Origin: Acidobacteriota bacterium
Lineage (GTDB): Bacteria; Acidobacteriota; Terriglobia; UBA7540
Reading direction: 5' to 3'
Assembly: GCA_023474345.1 (NCBI GenBank)
Contig: JAMCXS010000022.1
Coordinates: 62,001 to 126,000, forward strand
Length of the DNA stretch: 64,000 bases
Below the pieces are notes generated by a model. That model had not been told where the DNA came from and ran no database searches. It was given only the letters and a program-made list of their open reading frames with translations. This document shows, in pieces, positions 1 through 9,672 of the stretch. A program made the translations under genes and the position numbers. Within the stretch, counting starts at the first letter, position 1. Each line of letters opens with the position of its first letter.

Positions 1-1
1 T

Positions 2-2047
2 CCAAACCTGCTGCTTGCGGATGAAGCCGAGGCGGCTTCCCCTCGGGCCTGGTTAAAGAACTCGCCCTTCATAGCCGTGGGCAGTTGGGACGACATGCCG
101 ATTTTCCAGCGGCGGACTGGCGGAGCGCCTACGTGGCAGGAGGCCGATTATCGCCGGGAGCACAGCGAAGAAACGGTGAGCAAGCTCAAGGACGTGGGTG
201 TCACCATTGCGATTATCGATTTTTTCAAAGGCTTTGGGTTGCAGGCGGAAAAGGAACATATCGATCTTGCGCGGAAACTGGCGGCCCTTTGCCACAAGTA
301 CGACATCAGGGTGGGGCTGTACGTGGGCAGTACAATCGCCTATGAAACCTTCCTACTGGAAGAGCCGGACGCGGAGGAATGGTTTGTTCCTGATTATTTT
401 GGAAGGCCGGTGATTTACGACCATCAGACCTTCCGCAAGCGCGTCTACTTTATGCATCCCGGCTATGTGGAATACATCAAGCGCGTAGTGCGTCTCGGCG
501 TCGAAGACTTAAAAGCCGACATGATTCACTTCGACAACACCAGCATGCAGGCACGGCCGGCGATTTTACAGCATCCGCTGGCGATCCAGGACTTCCGTGA
601 GTACCTGCAAAACACGCATTCGCCGGAGGAACTGAAGAAGCGGCTGGGCTTCTCGAATGTGAAATACGTGCTGCCGCCCAAGTTTGACTGGCCGCTCCGG
701 GTTATTGACGATCCCCTGTTCCAGCTATGGACGGACTTTCGCTGTCATCAATTGAACCGTTACTACGGGATAATGAAGCAACTGATTCGAGGGCTAAACC
801 CGGCGGTGGTTATCGACAATAATCCCAGTTCCGGCATGTCGGGTACGAACACCATCTGGGACCAGGGAGTGAACTACGCGGGGCTTTACCCTCAGCTTGA
901 CATCAGTTGGACCGAGGAAGGTGATGACGCCACCGTCACTCCGGAAGGCATCCTTGTCTCAAAAATCCGCACCTACAAGGTGGGGAGCATCCTGGGCACG
1001 CAAATCCTGACGTACACGGCAAGCAGCGGGCATTACGGCGCGGGAGAAGGCGGCAGGCTGGCGATGGCGGAGTCCATGGTATTCAACCGCCAAAGCCTGG
1101 GAATGGTGGGCGGACTGTTGGATGCAATAGACTTGCCCGCGGAGGAACGGGATTACATAAACTTTTACCACCAGAACTTCGAAAACTACCGGGATGTTGA
1201 GAACCTCGCCGACGTCGCCGTGCTGTACTCGTATGCAACGATGGGGTTCAACAATGATCGTCCGGCAGTGAGCTTCATGCTGGCGACACAGGCGCTTATT
1301 CAGGCCAGAGTCCCCTTCGATATTATTTTCGACGAGAACCTGAAAGACCTCTCCAAGTATCGCGTGCTGCTGCTGGCCGACCAGGAGTGTCTGGATGACG
1401 AACAGATGGGATTGATCCGGAAGTACGTCGAACAGGGCGGCGGGCTGGTGGCAACTGAGCAGACCTCGTTGTACACCACGTGGCGGCAGCGGCGGCCGGA
1501 TTTCGGGTTGAAAGATCTGCTTCAGGTGAAGGCGCCCGCGTGGCGAGGGGCGGGAAGGCCGGAAGAAGATTTGAAAATCGCTCCGGTAAGGAACCACGTA
1601 GGGCGAGGTCGCGTAAGCTACCTCGCCGCGATCAAGCCCGCGATTGAGAAGCCGCCCACAGTGCGTATGGACAGCCGCTATTGGAAACTGCCGCTCAACT
1701 GGAGAGAGCTGATTGCGGCGGTGCGCTGGGCGGCCGGGGACAGCCTCTCGCTGGAAGTCAAGACGCCCCAGACGCTGAACGTCGTGGTGGAGCTGATGGA
1801 ACAGAAAGGGAAAAACCGGCGGCTGGTCCATTTGCTGAACTATGCGTCCCGGCAGGGATCAACCGTAAGTAATATCGACGTCGACGTGGAGTTGCCACAG
1901 GGCAAACAAATCCGGCAGGTCACGTTGCTGACGCCGGACGGGGGCAAGCGGGAAACGGTGACGCCTAAAGTGGAGAGCGGTCGAGTCAGATTCACCGTAC
2001 CGCAACTCCAAACCTATACCTGTGCTGTCCTGGAATTAGAGTCATGA
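2..2047 (+). CDS. Putative glycoside hydrolase with GH42-type trimerisation domain (5' partial)
   Basis: The frame is open to the left window edge, so the true start lies outside; the GTG at 77 is only the first in-window start codon. The first half looks like a TIM-barrel hydrolase: an early GSWDDMP segment, a strand ending DMIHFDN and a later VVIDNNP strand. The segment from about VAVLYSYA through LLLADQECLDDEQ to EQGGGLVATEQTS resembles the class-I-amidotransferase-like beta-galactosidase trimerisation domain (GH42 M domain). A beta-rich C-terminal domain follows. Known for such families: cytoplasmic or exported exo-glycosidases on plant glycans. Substrate is not predictable here. It converges on the GH2 gene, suggesting a local glycan-degradation pair. 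Confidence 0.6.
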   Translation, partial: PNLLLADEAEAASPRAWLKNSPFIAVGSWDDMPIFQRRTGGAPTWQEADYRREHSEETVSKLKDVGVTIAIIDFFKGFGLQAEKEHIDLARKLAALCHKYDIRVGLYVGSTIAYETFLLEEPDAEEWFVPDYFGRPVIYDHQTFRKRVYFMHPGYVEYIKRVVRLGVEDLKADMIHFDNTSMQARPAILQHPLAIQDFREYLQNTHSPEELKKRLGFSNVKYVLPPKFDWPLRVIDDPLFQLWTDFRCHQLNRYYGIMKQLIRGLNPAVVIDNNPSSGMSGTNTIWDQGVNYAGLYPQLDISWTEEGDDATVTPEGILVSKIRTYKVGSILGTQILTYTASSGHYGAGEGGRLAMAESMVFNRQSLGMVGGLLDAIDLPAEERDYINFYHQNFENYRDVENLADVAVLYSYATMGFNNDRPAVSFMLATQALIQARVPFDIIFDENLKDLSKYRVLLLADQECLDDEQMGLIRKYVEQGGGLVATEQTSLYTTWRQRRPDFGLKDLLQVKAPAWRGAGRPEEDLKIAPVRNHVGRGRVSYLAAIKPAIEKPPTVRMDSRYWKLPLNWRELIAAVRWAAGDSLSLEVKTPQTLNVVVELMEQKGKNRRLVHLLNYASRQGSTVSNIDVDVELPQGKQIRQVTLLTPDGGKRETVTPKVESGRVRFTVPQLQTYTCAVLELES

Positions 2048-2222
2048 AGTCTCTGGTCAGCTTGGTTTGCGGGTACGGCGGAAGCCGGCGCAGCCTGACT
2101 CTTACTTCTATGTCGCACCCCCGCGCACCATGGTTCTGTAAGCCTGATGCGGCTCTTCATCTCCTTGCTGTGTTCCCGGCCCCTCGCGATGGCGGAGTTT
2201 ACCTAAGCGCAGCCTAAGGGCG

Positions 2223-5168
2223 TCAGGGGGCCGCGTGTTGCGCCGCTTGCGTCGCCAGGGGTAGCCTGACCTTATTGGCGTTCCAGGCCGCGGCGGTCAG
2301 CGATGCGTTGGCGCGAGTCGCAGGGTCGTGCCACAAGATCTCGAACTCTAGAGACCGCTCCTCGCCGCTGGCGAGCCAGAACCAGTTGTCCGCTCCAAGG
2401 AATGCACGTTGGGTCCCTTCGACGCCCAGTTGGGTGAGGAAGGCAGGGTGGGAACCCGAGTTGCGCACTCGAAGGCCGATGTGGCTATGGTTCCGGCTCT
2501 GATCCCGAATCGAAATCAGATCCAGCCTTAACGCCGTTCGGGCGGGGCTCGTGGTGATTTCCTTCTTGAGCCACGGTCCCCGGTCAAACACCAGCGAAGG
2601 CTGAGGCCCGGAGCGGTATTTGGCGCGGAAAGCGGGATCTGCCATCTTCTTCAGGCATCGGGGCCAATAGTTGGACCGTGAAACGATCTCTCCCGTGCCG
2701 CGCTTCAACTCCGCCACAACAATGAAGAACTTATCCTCGAGACGGGCGGGAAGGGTGAAGCTTCCAAGGTCAAAATCGGTGACCGGCACGCCGCGCTTCA
2801 GCTCGACCGAGCGCTCCTGGCTCCAGAGCGCGCGAAAGTCCGTGTCGAAAGCCGTCACTGAAAGCTTGAGCCCGCCCATGGCTGTCTCAGGACCGTTCAG
2901 GACCGTGGCGGTGGCGGGAAACCTCTCTCCCGGGGCCCAAAGCAGATGCGGGAGGCGCAGCATCACATGCACCGGCTCGTAGGTTCGCTTCAGGAAATAG
3001 TAGGCTGGCGTGGGCTGATCCAGGCCGTCAATGAACATATGGTAGACAAGCGGCCAGGGGACCGTGAGCGACCAGGGCATGAGCCCGGTGGTCAAGGGAT
3101 AGTTGGCCTGGAGTTGCTCGGAGTAAATTTTGGTAAACTCGGCGCAGGCAACCTGCAGTGCCTCGCAGAACGTGTCGAGGCTGGGCGCCGCGAGGTCATC
3201 AATCTGCGTACCGCGTTCCCACACGGCGCGCGCGCCGCCCGGTTCCTGGAAGTGATGGTAAAACTCCGGATGAGCGAGCCAGAACTTGTGGCTGAAAATG
3301 TCGCTGATGGGCCCTTGCAGTTCCCGCGCGTCGACCACCGCCCGGATCGACTGCGCCTCCGGAATATTGTGCATGCTTGTTTCGCTGACGAACGGGACCC
3401 AGTGGTATAAGTGGGCATACCAGGTTGGGTCCATGTCCTCATAAATGTGCACGTCGCCGGGGTCCGGCGTGGTCCGGGTGAAGAAACGCGTGCCGTCGAA
3501 GTCGCGCACGGTGCGTTCCGTAACGCCCGTCACCGCGGTGTTGCTCGGGTCGTAAGGGTTGAATTCATTTCCGCCGCACCACACGGCGAGGGATTGGTGG
3601 TTCCGCACCCTGAAGAGCGTGTGGAAGACCTGCGCTTCCCAGACGTCCAGGGGATAGAGCGCCGCCTCCTGGTTGGCGAGCGGGAAATCCTCCCAGACCA
3701 TGATTCCCATTTCGTCACACAGCTCGTAGAAGTCCTCGGTTTCCGGATTGCCGCCTCCCCAGACGCGGATCATCTGAACGCCCGCGGCGTGCGCCGCCTT
3801 CAACATCCAGCGGTAGCGCCAGTGCGGCAGATAATAAAGGACGTCCAGCGGCCACGCCCAGTTCATCCCCTTCAGGAAGAACTTGCGGCCGTTGACGACA
3901 AATTGCCAGTTGGCCCAGCGGTCTTCCATGCGCGGTCCGGCGCTCGGTTCGTGGAGGATGACCCGAATGCCATAGTCGAACTCCAGGTGGTCCATCGAAG
4001 CGCCGCCCACCGCGAGCTCCACTTTCACGCGGTACAGGTTCGGCTCGCCCAGGCCATTCGGCCACCAGAGCCGGGGTGACGCAACCCTCAGGTCTTGCTC
4101 GACGAAGTTCCGGCCTTCAAAAAGCTGCAAGGGGAAGGATTGACGCAGGGCGGGCCGGGTGGACCCCTTCTCGGAAATTTCCACGTTCAAGGTCACGGGC
4201 GTTTCGACGCGCCTGGAGGTCCAGGAGTTTCGGAAGTGGATGCCCAGGTGCCGGTTCCAGGCATGGAGTTGGAAGTCGAGGGACTGCGTGTTTACAAAAA
4301 CTTCGGCCTTTAGTTTCAGGCGGGCTTCCCGGTCGCCGGCAGCCTCAGTGACCAGGAACGGCCGCTCCAGGTGGATTTGGGGGACGAACTCCAGCCGCAC
4401 GCTCCGCCAGATTCCGAAAGGCTCGAATTCTTTGAAACTAATCCCCTCAGGTGTCACAGGCTTGGGCCCGCCCGCGACTCCCCATGGCAGGACCACTTTG
4501 CCGGTGTTCCACGCGTCCCAGTTCTTGACGCCGTAACTGCCTGCCTTGACTTCCACCAGGATTTCATTCGAACCGGGACGCAAGTATTTACGGACCTCGA
4601 TTTCCGGGCCGCCGAACATCCCTTCGTTGCGGCCTAACAACGTGCCGTTCAGCCAAACCCGGAGATAATAACCGGCGGCATCAAAGCAAAGGAAAACGTA
4701 ACCGGTCTCCGGCAAAGCGGGGACCTGAAACTGGCGGCGATAGTACCAGACTTTTTCCGGAACCCAGGCATACAAACGCGAATTGAGGTGCAGATAGGGA
4801 TGCGGCAGTTCGCCGCTTTCATAGAGCGCCCACTGGACCGAGTTGGGAACCTGCACGCGAATCCACTTCGACTGTGGCTGGAGGTCTTGAGGACTTACAA
4901 TGGGCGTATCCAGATAACCCATTTCCCAATCGCCGTCGAGCAACTGGTGTTGCTCTCCGGTACGAGGCCAAATGTAATAAGGCTGCCAGAGAGTCTCTTC
5001 TTTCTCCTGCGGGCGCACAGCCTCGGGCCGCGCCAGCAGCGAGCTGACTTGGCAATTCTCCTCACTCCTCAAATCTTGACCCGTCTCATCCCCTGCCTGG
5101 GCGGCTGATGGAAGGGCAGCGGCGGCAAAACCGAGCGATGCGCCTTTCAGGAACTCACGCCGTTTCAT
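2223..5168 (-). CDS. Exported glycoside hydrolase family 2 (beta-mannosidase / exo-glucosaminidase type)
   Basis: The ATG at 5168 is chosen over the TTG at 5183 because a GAGGAGG box lies 6 nt upstream. This gives 981 residues beginning with a Tat signal (MKRREFLKG, then an alanine-rich stretch ending AAQA). A jelly-roll sugar-binding domain (VWLNGTLLGRNEG), an Ig-like domain and a TIM barrel follow. The barrel carries MIRVWGGGNPETEDFYE, MVWEDFP and the acid/base motif WCGGNEF; the likely nucleophile Glu is in FVSETSMHNIPE. These motifs fit the mannosidase/CsxA branch of GH2 better than the LacZ branch. It probably removes terminal beta-mannosyl or glucosaminyl residues in the periplasm or outside the cell. 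It is a single gene, with no close same-strand neighbour. Confidence 0.85.
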   Translation of the reverse strand: MKRREFLKGASLGFAAAALPSAAQAGDETGQDLRSEENCQVSSLLARPEAVRPQEKEETLWQPYYIWPRTGEQHQLLDGDWEMGYLDTPIVSPQDLQPQSKWIRVQVPNSVQWALYESGELPHPYLHLNSRLYAWVPEKVWYYRRQFQVPALPETGYVFLCFDAAGYYLRVWLNGTLLGRNEGMFGGPEIEVRKYLRPGSNEILVEVKAGSYGVKNWDAWNTGKVVLPWGVAGGPKPVTPEGISFKEFEPFGIWRSVRLEFVPQIHLERPFLVTEAAGDREARLKLKAEVFVNTQSLDFQLHAWNRHLGIHFRNSWTSRRVETPVTLNVEISEKGSTRPALRQSFPLQLFEGRNFVEQDLRVASPRLWWPNGLGEPNLYRVKVELAVGGASMDHLEFDYGIRVILHEPSAGPRMEDRWANWQFVVNGRKFFLKGMNWAWPLDVLYYLPHWRYRWMLKAAHAAGVQMIRVWGGGNPETEDFYELCDEMGIMVWEDFPLANQEAALYPLDVWEAQVFHTLFRVRNHQSLAVWCGGNEFNPYDPSNTAVTGVTERTVRDFDGTRFFTRTTPDPGDVHIYEDMDPTWYAHLYHWVPFVSETSMHNIPEAQSIRAVVDARELQGPISDIFSHKFWLAHPEFYHHFQEPGGARAVWERGTQIDDLAAPSLDTFCEALQVACAEFTKIYSEQLQANYPLTTGLMPWSLTVPWPLVYHMFIDGLDQPTPAYYFLKRTYEPVHVMLRLPHLLWAPGERFPATATVLNGPETAMGGLKLSVTAFDTDFRALWSQERSVELKRGVPVTDFDLGSFTLPARLEDKFFIVVAELKRGTGEIVSRSNYWPRCLKKMADPAFRAKYRSGPQPSLVFDRGPWLKKEITTSPARTALRLDLISIRDQSRNHSHIGLRVRNSGSHPAFLTQLGVEGTQRAFLGADNWFWLASGEERSLEFEILWHDPATRANASLTAAAWNANKVRLPLATQAAQHAAP

Positions 5169-5746
5169 AAGCCGCCTCCTCAATCAGACGAGATTCACGC
5201 GAAATTATTTTCAGCACCTTCCGCCGCCTGATTTTACCCGGGATTACCGTTTTGGCCTTCCGAAAATTGAAAATATACATCCCCTTGGGCGCAGGCAGCA
5301 CATTTTTCCTTCAGGCGGTCACACCCGCTGCCACCAATACCTCCGCCGGGATTGGCGAATTTTTGCAGGGCAAAATCCCGCAACAAATTATGTTAGAATT
5401 GCATCCCATCACTTATCGGCTGCCGCTCGAAGCTGGTTCCGGGTTGTGGTAACATCCCCATGAGAAGTAAACCGGGGGCTGGCACATAGAGGCAACGGTT
5501 ATCTAAGCAAGAGGGTGACTACCTTTCCGAAGGCGTAGATGTGGTTTAAGGAAATTCCAAGACCTGATTTTTAACAGCATATGTTCTGAATTTGTGACAA
5601 ATTAGATATACACTGGCTTGGACAGCCTGTCTGATTTAATTAGATTAGAATAGAGGCTGAGTCTGGGACCGAAAGTGCTTGCATGCCGGTCCTGACTGAA
5701 GCAATTTTTCTTTTTCCTTGTAACAGGCAATAAAAAAGGAGGCTCG
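5169..5746. other. Divergent intergenic region between GH2 and radical SAM genes
   Basis: This 578-base stretch separates divergent genes. I find no convincing coding sequence; the 66-codon frame at 5252-5452 lacks a ribosome-binding site and family features. A sigma70-like promoter is described separately. I compared the 5430-5560 part mentally with common riboswitch consensus elements (cobalamin, TPP, c-di-GMP, glycine) and found no match. Confidence 0.5.
5618..5646 (+). promoter_or_regulatory. Sigma70-like promoter for the radical SAM gene
   Basis: TTGGAC (5618-5623) and TAGATT (5641-5646) are separated by 17 bases, about 100 bases upstream of the radical SAM start. The same TAGATTAGAAT string occurs at another predicted promoter, on the minus strand at 39439-39449. 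The call is consensus matching only. Confidence 0.35.
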
Positions 5747-7051
5747 ATGGGAGACGCCGAAAAATCCGTTCAGACCAGCACGACCGCACCTCAATTTCGA
5801 GTAGATGTTCACCTGCAAGACTTGGTGATGAAACCGGCAAAAACGTCAGCCGCCCCGCCCGCCCTTCAGCCTCGATCTTCCCCATCCGAGGCTGCTCAGG
5901 GCCTGACTTTGCCGGACCCTGTTTACCCCCAACATTCGCTTCCCGAGGGCCAGGATTACACCGAAAAGCAATATCAGAAAATCAATACGATGCGGGCCTT
6001 CCGGTGCTGGGCGCTGCCTTTCGTCAAGTCCAGGATTCATCCCTCTCAAATGCGCCCGATCATTTCCTATCTGTTTACCGAATTTAAATGTAATGTTGAC
6101 TGTCATTACTGCTGGTCGTTTAACAATAACGTCAAAGGCATGAATGAAGACGTCGCCCGGCGCTCGATTGACTGGCTGCACTCGATTGATTGCCGGGTCC
6201 TGGCGCTGATGGGTGGAGAACCCCTGTTGCGCCCGGGGTTTGTACATAAGGTTGTTTACTATGCCGCGAAGAAAGGCTTCTATGTCTACCTGCCGACCAA
6301 TGGCCGGCTGATGCGGCCGGAAGTGATCGACCGCATGGGGGATGCCGGTGTCGGGATTGTCAACCTCGCCATCGATTGCGTGGAGGAAAAGCCCGGACTG
6401 CCCAAAGCGCTCAACCGCATCCGGCCCTATTTCGATTATCTCGTTAAGAGGCAGCGGCATTACGGGTACACGGTGATGATGAACATCAACATCACCCACA
6501 TCAATCAGGACGATGTGAAGGAGTTGACGGAGATCGCGCGCGAAAACGGCTTGGCAACCGACTATCACATCAACGAAGCGCCAATGCTCGAGCAAAGCCA
6601 CTTCAAGCACATGGATGAGAACACTACCTATCTGATGCCTGAGGATTTCCCCAAGGTTGACGCGCTGCTCGATTACCTGATCGACAAGAGCCGCCAGGGG
6701 TATAAGATGGCCAATCCCCAACAGCATATGCTCGGCATGAAAAAACTAATGCACGGACAGGTGAAGCCTTGGCCATGCCGCGCCGGGCAGAATAACCTGA
6801 TCATCCGTCCGGACGGCACGCTGGCGCCGTGCTTCCCCATGTATTCGGCCACTTACGACTGGGGCTCGGTGGGCGACCACAAGTTTGACGTGAAGCAGCT
6901 CGACGAGATGAAAAAGACCTGCTCCACGCATTGCTTGTCAACGTGCAACTACATTCTTTCCCACTGCTATAACGGCTCTCGCGTAATCCGCTGGGGCCTC
7001 AAGCAGGCGTTTCGAGGATTCCACGGGGTCAGCGGCCACTTTGACGATTAA
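5747..7051 (+). CDS. Radical SAM protein with SPASM-like C-terminal cluster domain
   Basis: 434 residues; AGGAGG at 5737-5742 sets the ATG. After a proline-rich 90-residue leader, the 4Fe-4S motif CNVDCHYC (CxxxCxxC) is followed by the GGEPL S-adenosylmethionine-binding motif. Near the C-terminus, Cys-x12-Gly-x4-Cys (CRAGQNN to GTLAPC) fits the first half of a SPASM domain. Four more Cys follow with spacing x3, x3, x6 (CSTHCLSTCN to HC), differing from the classic x2, x5, x3 pattern. SPASM proteins usually modify peptides or proteins, but no precursor peptide is visible beside it. The gene appears monocistronic with its own promoter. The product of the reaction is unknown. Confidence 0.8.
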   Translation: MGDAEKSVQTSTTAPQFRVDVHLQDLVMKPAKTSAAPPALQPRSSPSEAAQGLTLPDPVYPQHSLPEGQDYTEKQYQKINTMRAFRCWALPFVKSRIHPSQMRPIISYLFTEFKCNVDCHYCWSFNNNVKGMNEDVARRSIDWLHSIDCRVLALMGGEPLLRPGFVHKVVYYAAKKGFYVYLPTNGRLMRPEVIDRMGDAGVGIVNLAIDCVEEKPGLPKALNRIRPYFDYLVKRQRHYGYTVMMNINITHINQDDVKELTEIARENGLATDYHINEAPMLEQSHFKHMDENTTYLMPEDFPKVDALLDYLIDKSRQGYKMANPQQHMLGMKKLMHGQVKPWPCRAGQNNLIIRPDGTLAPCFPMYSATYDWGSVGDHKFDVKQLDEMKKTCSTHCLSTCNYILSHCYNGSRVIRWGLKQAFRGFHGVSGHFDD

Positions 7052-7676
7052 GGCTGCGGATGGCACCAGAGTCCGCCCCTTCTTTCTGAGGCTTCGCGAG
7101 GCGGAGAGGAGCCCAGGGACCGGCCGCGCCGACGCTTATCACGGATCATAAACGTTGCCGATCCAGTAATGCGTAATCTTCTGCTCGTGCCGCCGGTGGG
7201 CGCAGATGGGCTTCTGAGAGTCTGCTAGGCTAGAATTAGGGCCTTATGAGGCCCCTTGCAACCCCCCAAATGAGACAAATGGGATTTTCCAGGGTGAAAA
7301 TCACCATTTTATTAACGTATTGATAATAAGCGACTTATATAAATTTTGAATTGCCGCAACTGGCCGTATCGTGCGATTGCTGTTCCGTTTATGCACAGCG
7401 GGTAGAAATTACCAGTCGGGAAATTCATAACAGGCTTCAGGTCGCGTCCGACAAGCGTGCAGGCTAGACGTCAAGCCGCACCGGCCGAGGTTTGAGCGGT
7501 TCCCGGCGGATCGTCGCGACCTGGCTTCCGCGGAGTTCCCAATCTCCATGCCTTCTGGCCTATATTCCCCGTTGCATCCAGCCTTCAAAATCACGAGAAT
7601 AAAGTGGCAATGGCATCATCACGAATAGCGTTCCTATGCGGGCGCATGGAGTCTTGGCTGAAACTCAGGAATGAAG
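7052..7676. other. Intergenic region, no gene recognised
   Basis: About 620 bases between two plus-strand genes. An AT-rich patch at 7290-7350 contrasts with its surroundings and may hold the promoter of the downstream protease gene, but no well-spaced -35/-10 pair is present. No hairpin followed by a T-run and no RNA gene was seen. Confidence 0.4.
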
Positions 7677-8633
7677 ATGTTTGAGAAGATCATAGTCGAG
7701 GACGATCAGATCCGCCCCTTCTTCCGTTTCCTCCTCTCAGTTGTAGGCATTATGACGATGATTACGGCGGTGGGCTTCGTCGTCGTGAAAATGCCTTCCA
7801 TCAAAAATGTGGATCCGGAAATCACCCAGTTGTTCTGGTACAACGTGCTGCTGCTGCCGTTGTTGCTGGGCCTTTACACGGTCTTGACTCAGCTTCTGGA
7901 ACACCGGCCATTGGGCTCCGTGGGCCTGGCGTTTTACGGACGGTGGAAAAATGACCTCGGCATTGGTCTGGTTGCCGGCGGCGGCATGATCGTAGCCGTT
8001 GGGTGCCTGGAGCGTCTGCTGGGTGTTGCAAGGTTTTCTCTATCGCCGGTGTCCCCTGAAAAGATAGCATTCGGAGGAGTGTTTCTAATCGTCCTTCTGG
8101 CCGTGGCGGCGGTTGGCGAGGAACTGGTTTTCCGGGGCTATCCGTTTCAGCGCTTGGTTGATTCCGGCGGACCCATCGCGGCGGTAGTCGCCATGTCCGT
8201 GCTGTTCGGCGTAACTCACTTGGCAAATCCCTTCCACACCTGGATCTCAATGGCCAATACCATCTTGGTAGGAGTGCTCCTGGCGGTTTGCTATCTGCGC
8301 ACGCGGGCGCTCTGGCTGCCGATCGGTATCCATTTTGCCTGGAACTATCTCCAGGGATACGTGCTGGGGTTTCCGGTAAGTGGCTTGCTTTTGCCGGAAC
8401 CCATTCTTGTGACCACCGTTCACGGGCCGGTCTGGCTAACGGGTGGCGCGTACGGGCCGGAAGGTAGTATCCTGACCTTAGGGATTATTTTAGCGGGAAC
8501 CATCTACTTCCTTTTGACACGCCGCATCTATGTTACGAAGGAGATGCGGGAGCTAGTCCTCGGTCCCAGAACCGGCGGAAGTGGTGGAATCACCATCACG
8601 GGCCGCAGTATTGTTCCGACCGAGAAACATTAA
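7677..8633 (+). CDS. CPBP-family intramembrane glutamic endopeptidase
   Basis: Multi-pass membrane protein of about 318 residues in the CAAX protease / bacteriocin-processing (CPBP, Abi) family. The three catalytic motifs are present: EELVFRG (paired Glu with Arg), the FGVTHL segment with its His, and HFAWN near the last conserved helix. Several hydrophobic spans precede them. ATG 7677 is preferred to ATG 7671 because AGGA sits 6 bases before 7677 but directly abuts 7671. Known members cleave prenylated or membrane-bound proteins, or act in self-immunity; the substrate here is unknown. It is followed after 39 bases by an exported-type protein on the same strand. Confidence 0.85.
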   Translation: MFEKIIVEDDQIRPFFRFLLSVVGIMTMITAVGFVVVKMPSIKNVDPEITQLFWYNVLLLPLLLGLYTVLTQLLEHRPLGSVGLAFYGRWKNDLGIGLVAGGGMIVAVGCLERLLGVARFSLSPVSPEKIAFGGVFLIVLLAVAAVGEELVFRGYPFQRLVDSGGPIAAVVAMSVLFGVTHLANPFHTWISMANTILVGVLLAVCYLRTRALWLPIGIHFAWNYLQGYVLGFPVSGLLLPEPILVTTVHGPVWLTGGAYGPEGSILTLGIILAGTIYFLLTRRIYVTKEMRELVLGPRTGGSGGITITGRSIVPTEKH

Positions 8634-8672
8634 GGAACGGTACCAAGTAGGGTGCCAAAGGTGGGTGGCGCC

Positions 8673-9539
8673 ATGAAGCAGAAAAGTTGCCCCCGGTCGA
8701 TTACAAGTTTACAGACTTTCCGGGAGAGCTTAGGGGCAAACACTTCCCGGCAGAACTTCCGGAGAACGAACCGCAGGCGGCATTACGCGTTGCTGGCGGC
8801 TGTTGCAGCAGCCTTTCTTGTCAGCATAAGTGCGGCTGCGCACGGAACAAAAGAAACTCTTAATCAGCTCGGCCGCATCGATTTGATTCGCGGTCTCGAC
8901 CGGGAAATCGCCGTGGCCAAGATCGCCCTGCCGCGGGGCAAACACGGGGTGTTTGTCAATGACAAAGGGCAACTCGATCAGGAACGTGCCCAGGAGGAAT
9001 TAAGGACGAACGGCACGGCGGTCCGCCCGGGCATGCCCGTTGAAATTACCAAGATAAAGTTTAAGTCTCATCGAATCATTTTTGAAATCAACAATGGCGC
9101 GAAGGGGAAGAAGTGGTATCAGCACATCCAAGTCGGCATGGGTGGGATGGCGCAACCGGTCGTACAAGGAAATGAAAACCAGGGCCTGGCTTACGGTTCC
9201 TCGATCACGCTGACATTTGAAGGCGAGAAGGTTCCTAATCTCAGCGTTGAGCAAGCCAAGCAACTCCTCCACGAAGTGTTAGACTTCCATCGCCAGTTGC
9301 CCACAGAGCTCTATTCCCCTTCGATTCCGGAGAAGTTCAAAGAAGCCATCAAGAATCATCAGGTTCTGGTGGGAATGAACCGCGATGCGGTGCTTTCCTC
9401 CAAGGGACCGCCGTTCCGCAAAATCCGTCAAACCAAGCCCAATGGTGATGAGACGGAGGACTGGCTTTACGGCCTTCCGCCCCACGTGCTTTTTGTCACC
9501 TTCGAAGGTGATTCCGTCGTCGCCGTTCGCCAATATTAA
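8673..9539 (+). CDS. Conserved hypothetical membrane-anchored or exported protein, BamE-like C-terminus
   Basis: About 288 residues. A basic leader ends in a hydrophobic segment (ALLAAVAAAFLVSISAAAHG), consistent with an anchor or long signal peptide. The C-terminal 60 residues (VLVGMNRDAVLSSKGPP, then DWLYG and VTFEGDSV) resemble the small-protein-A/BamE fold pattern of MtxxxVxxxlGxP followed by WxYG and a beta-hairpin. The middle is unassigned. ATG 8673, with GGTGGG upstream, is preferred over GTG 8652, but the start is uncertain. It may be co-transcribed with the protease gene. Function unknown. Confidence 0.6.
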   Translation: MKQKSCPRSITSLQTFRESLGANTSRQNFRRTNRRRHYALLAAVAAAFLVSISAAAHGTKETLNQLGRIDLIRGLDREIAVAKIALPRGKHGVFVNDKGQLDQERAQEELRTNGTAVRPGMPVEITKIKFKSHRIIFEINNGAKGKKWYQHIQVGMGGMAQPVVQGNENQGLAYGSSITLTFEGEKVPNLSVEQAKQLLHEVLDFHRQLPTELYSPSIPEKFKEAIKNHQVLVGMNRDAVLSSKGPPFRKIRQTKPNGDETEDWLYGLPPHVLFVTFEGDSVVAVRQY

Positions 9540-9672
9540 CAGCCTTCCTCCAAGCATACTTTCCTTTCACTGAATTATGGCTGGCGGGCACACTGCATCC
9601 CTCTGCTCGAATGCCCATAGTGATCGAGCAAGTAAGAGATCGGGCAGGCAGTGGCGGAGTATGCGCGGGATT

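Noticed and set aside
959-1831. 290-codon minus-strand open frame inside the first hydrolase gene
   Set aside because: Shadow of the real plus-strand gene; no signal, family motif or ribosome-binding site.
5345-5360. Sigma54-like TTGGCG...TTGC
   Set aside because: Only 9 bases separate GG and GC; sigma54 spacing needs 10.
5252-5452. Possible small peptide gene upstream of the SPASM radical SAM gene (precursor candidate)
   Set aside because: No ribosome-binding site and no repeated or core-like residues; it ends nearly 300 bases before the enzyme.
5846-6727. 293-codon minus-strand frame inside the SPASM radical SAM gene
   Set aside because: Shadow; the plus-strand frame carries all radical SAM motifs.
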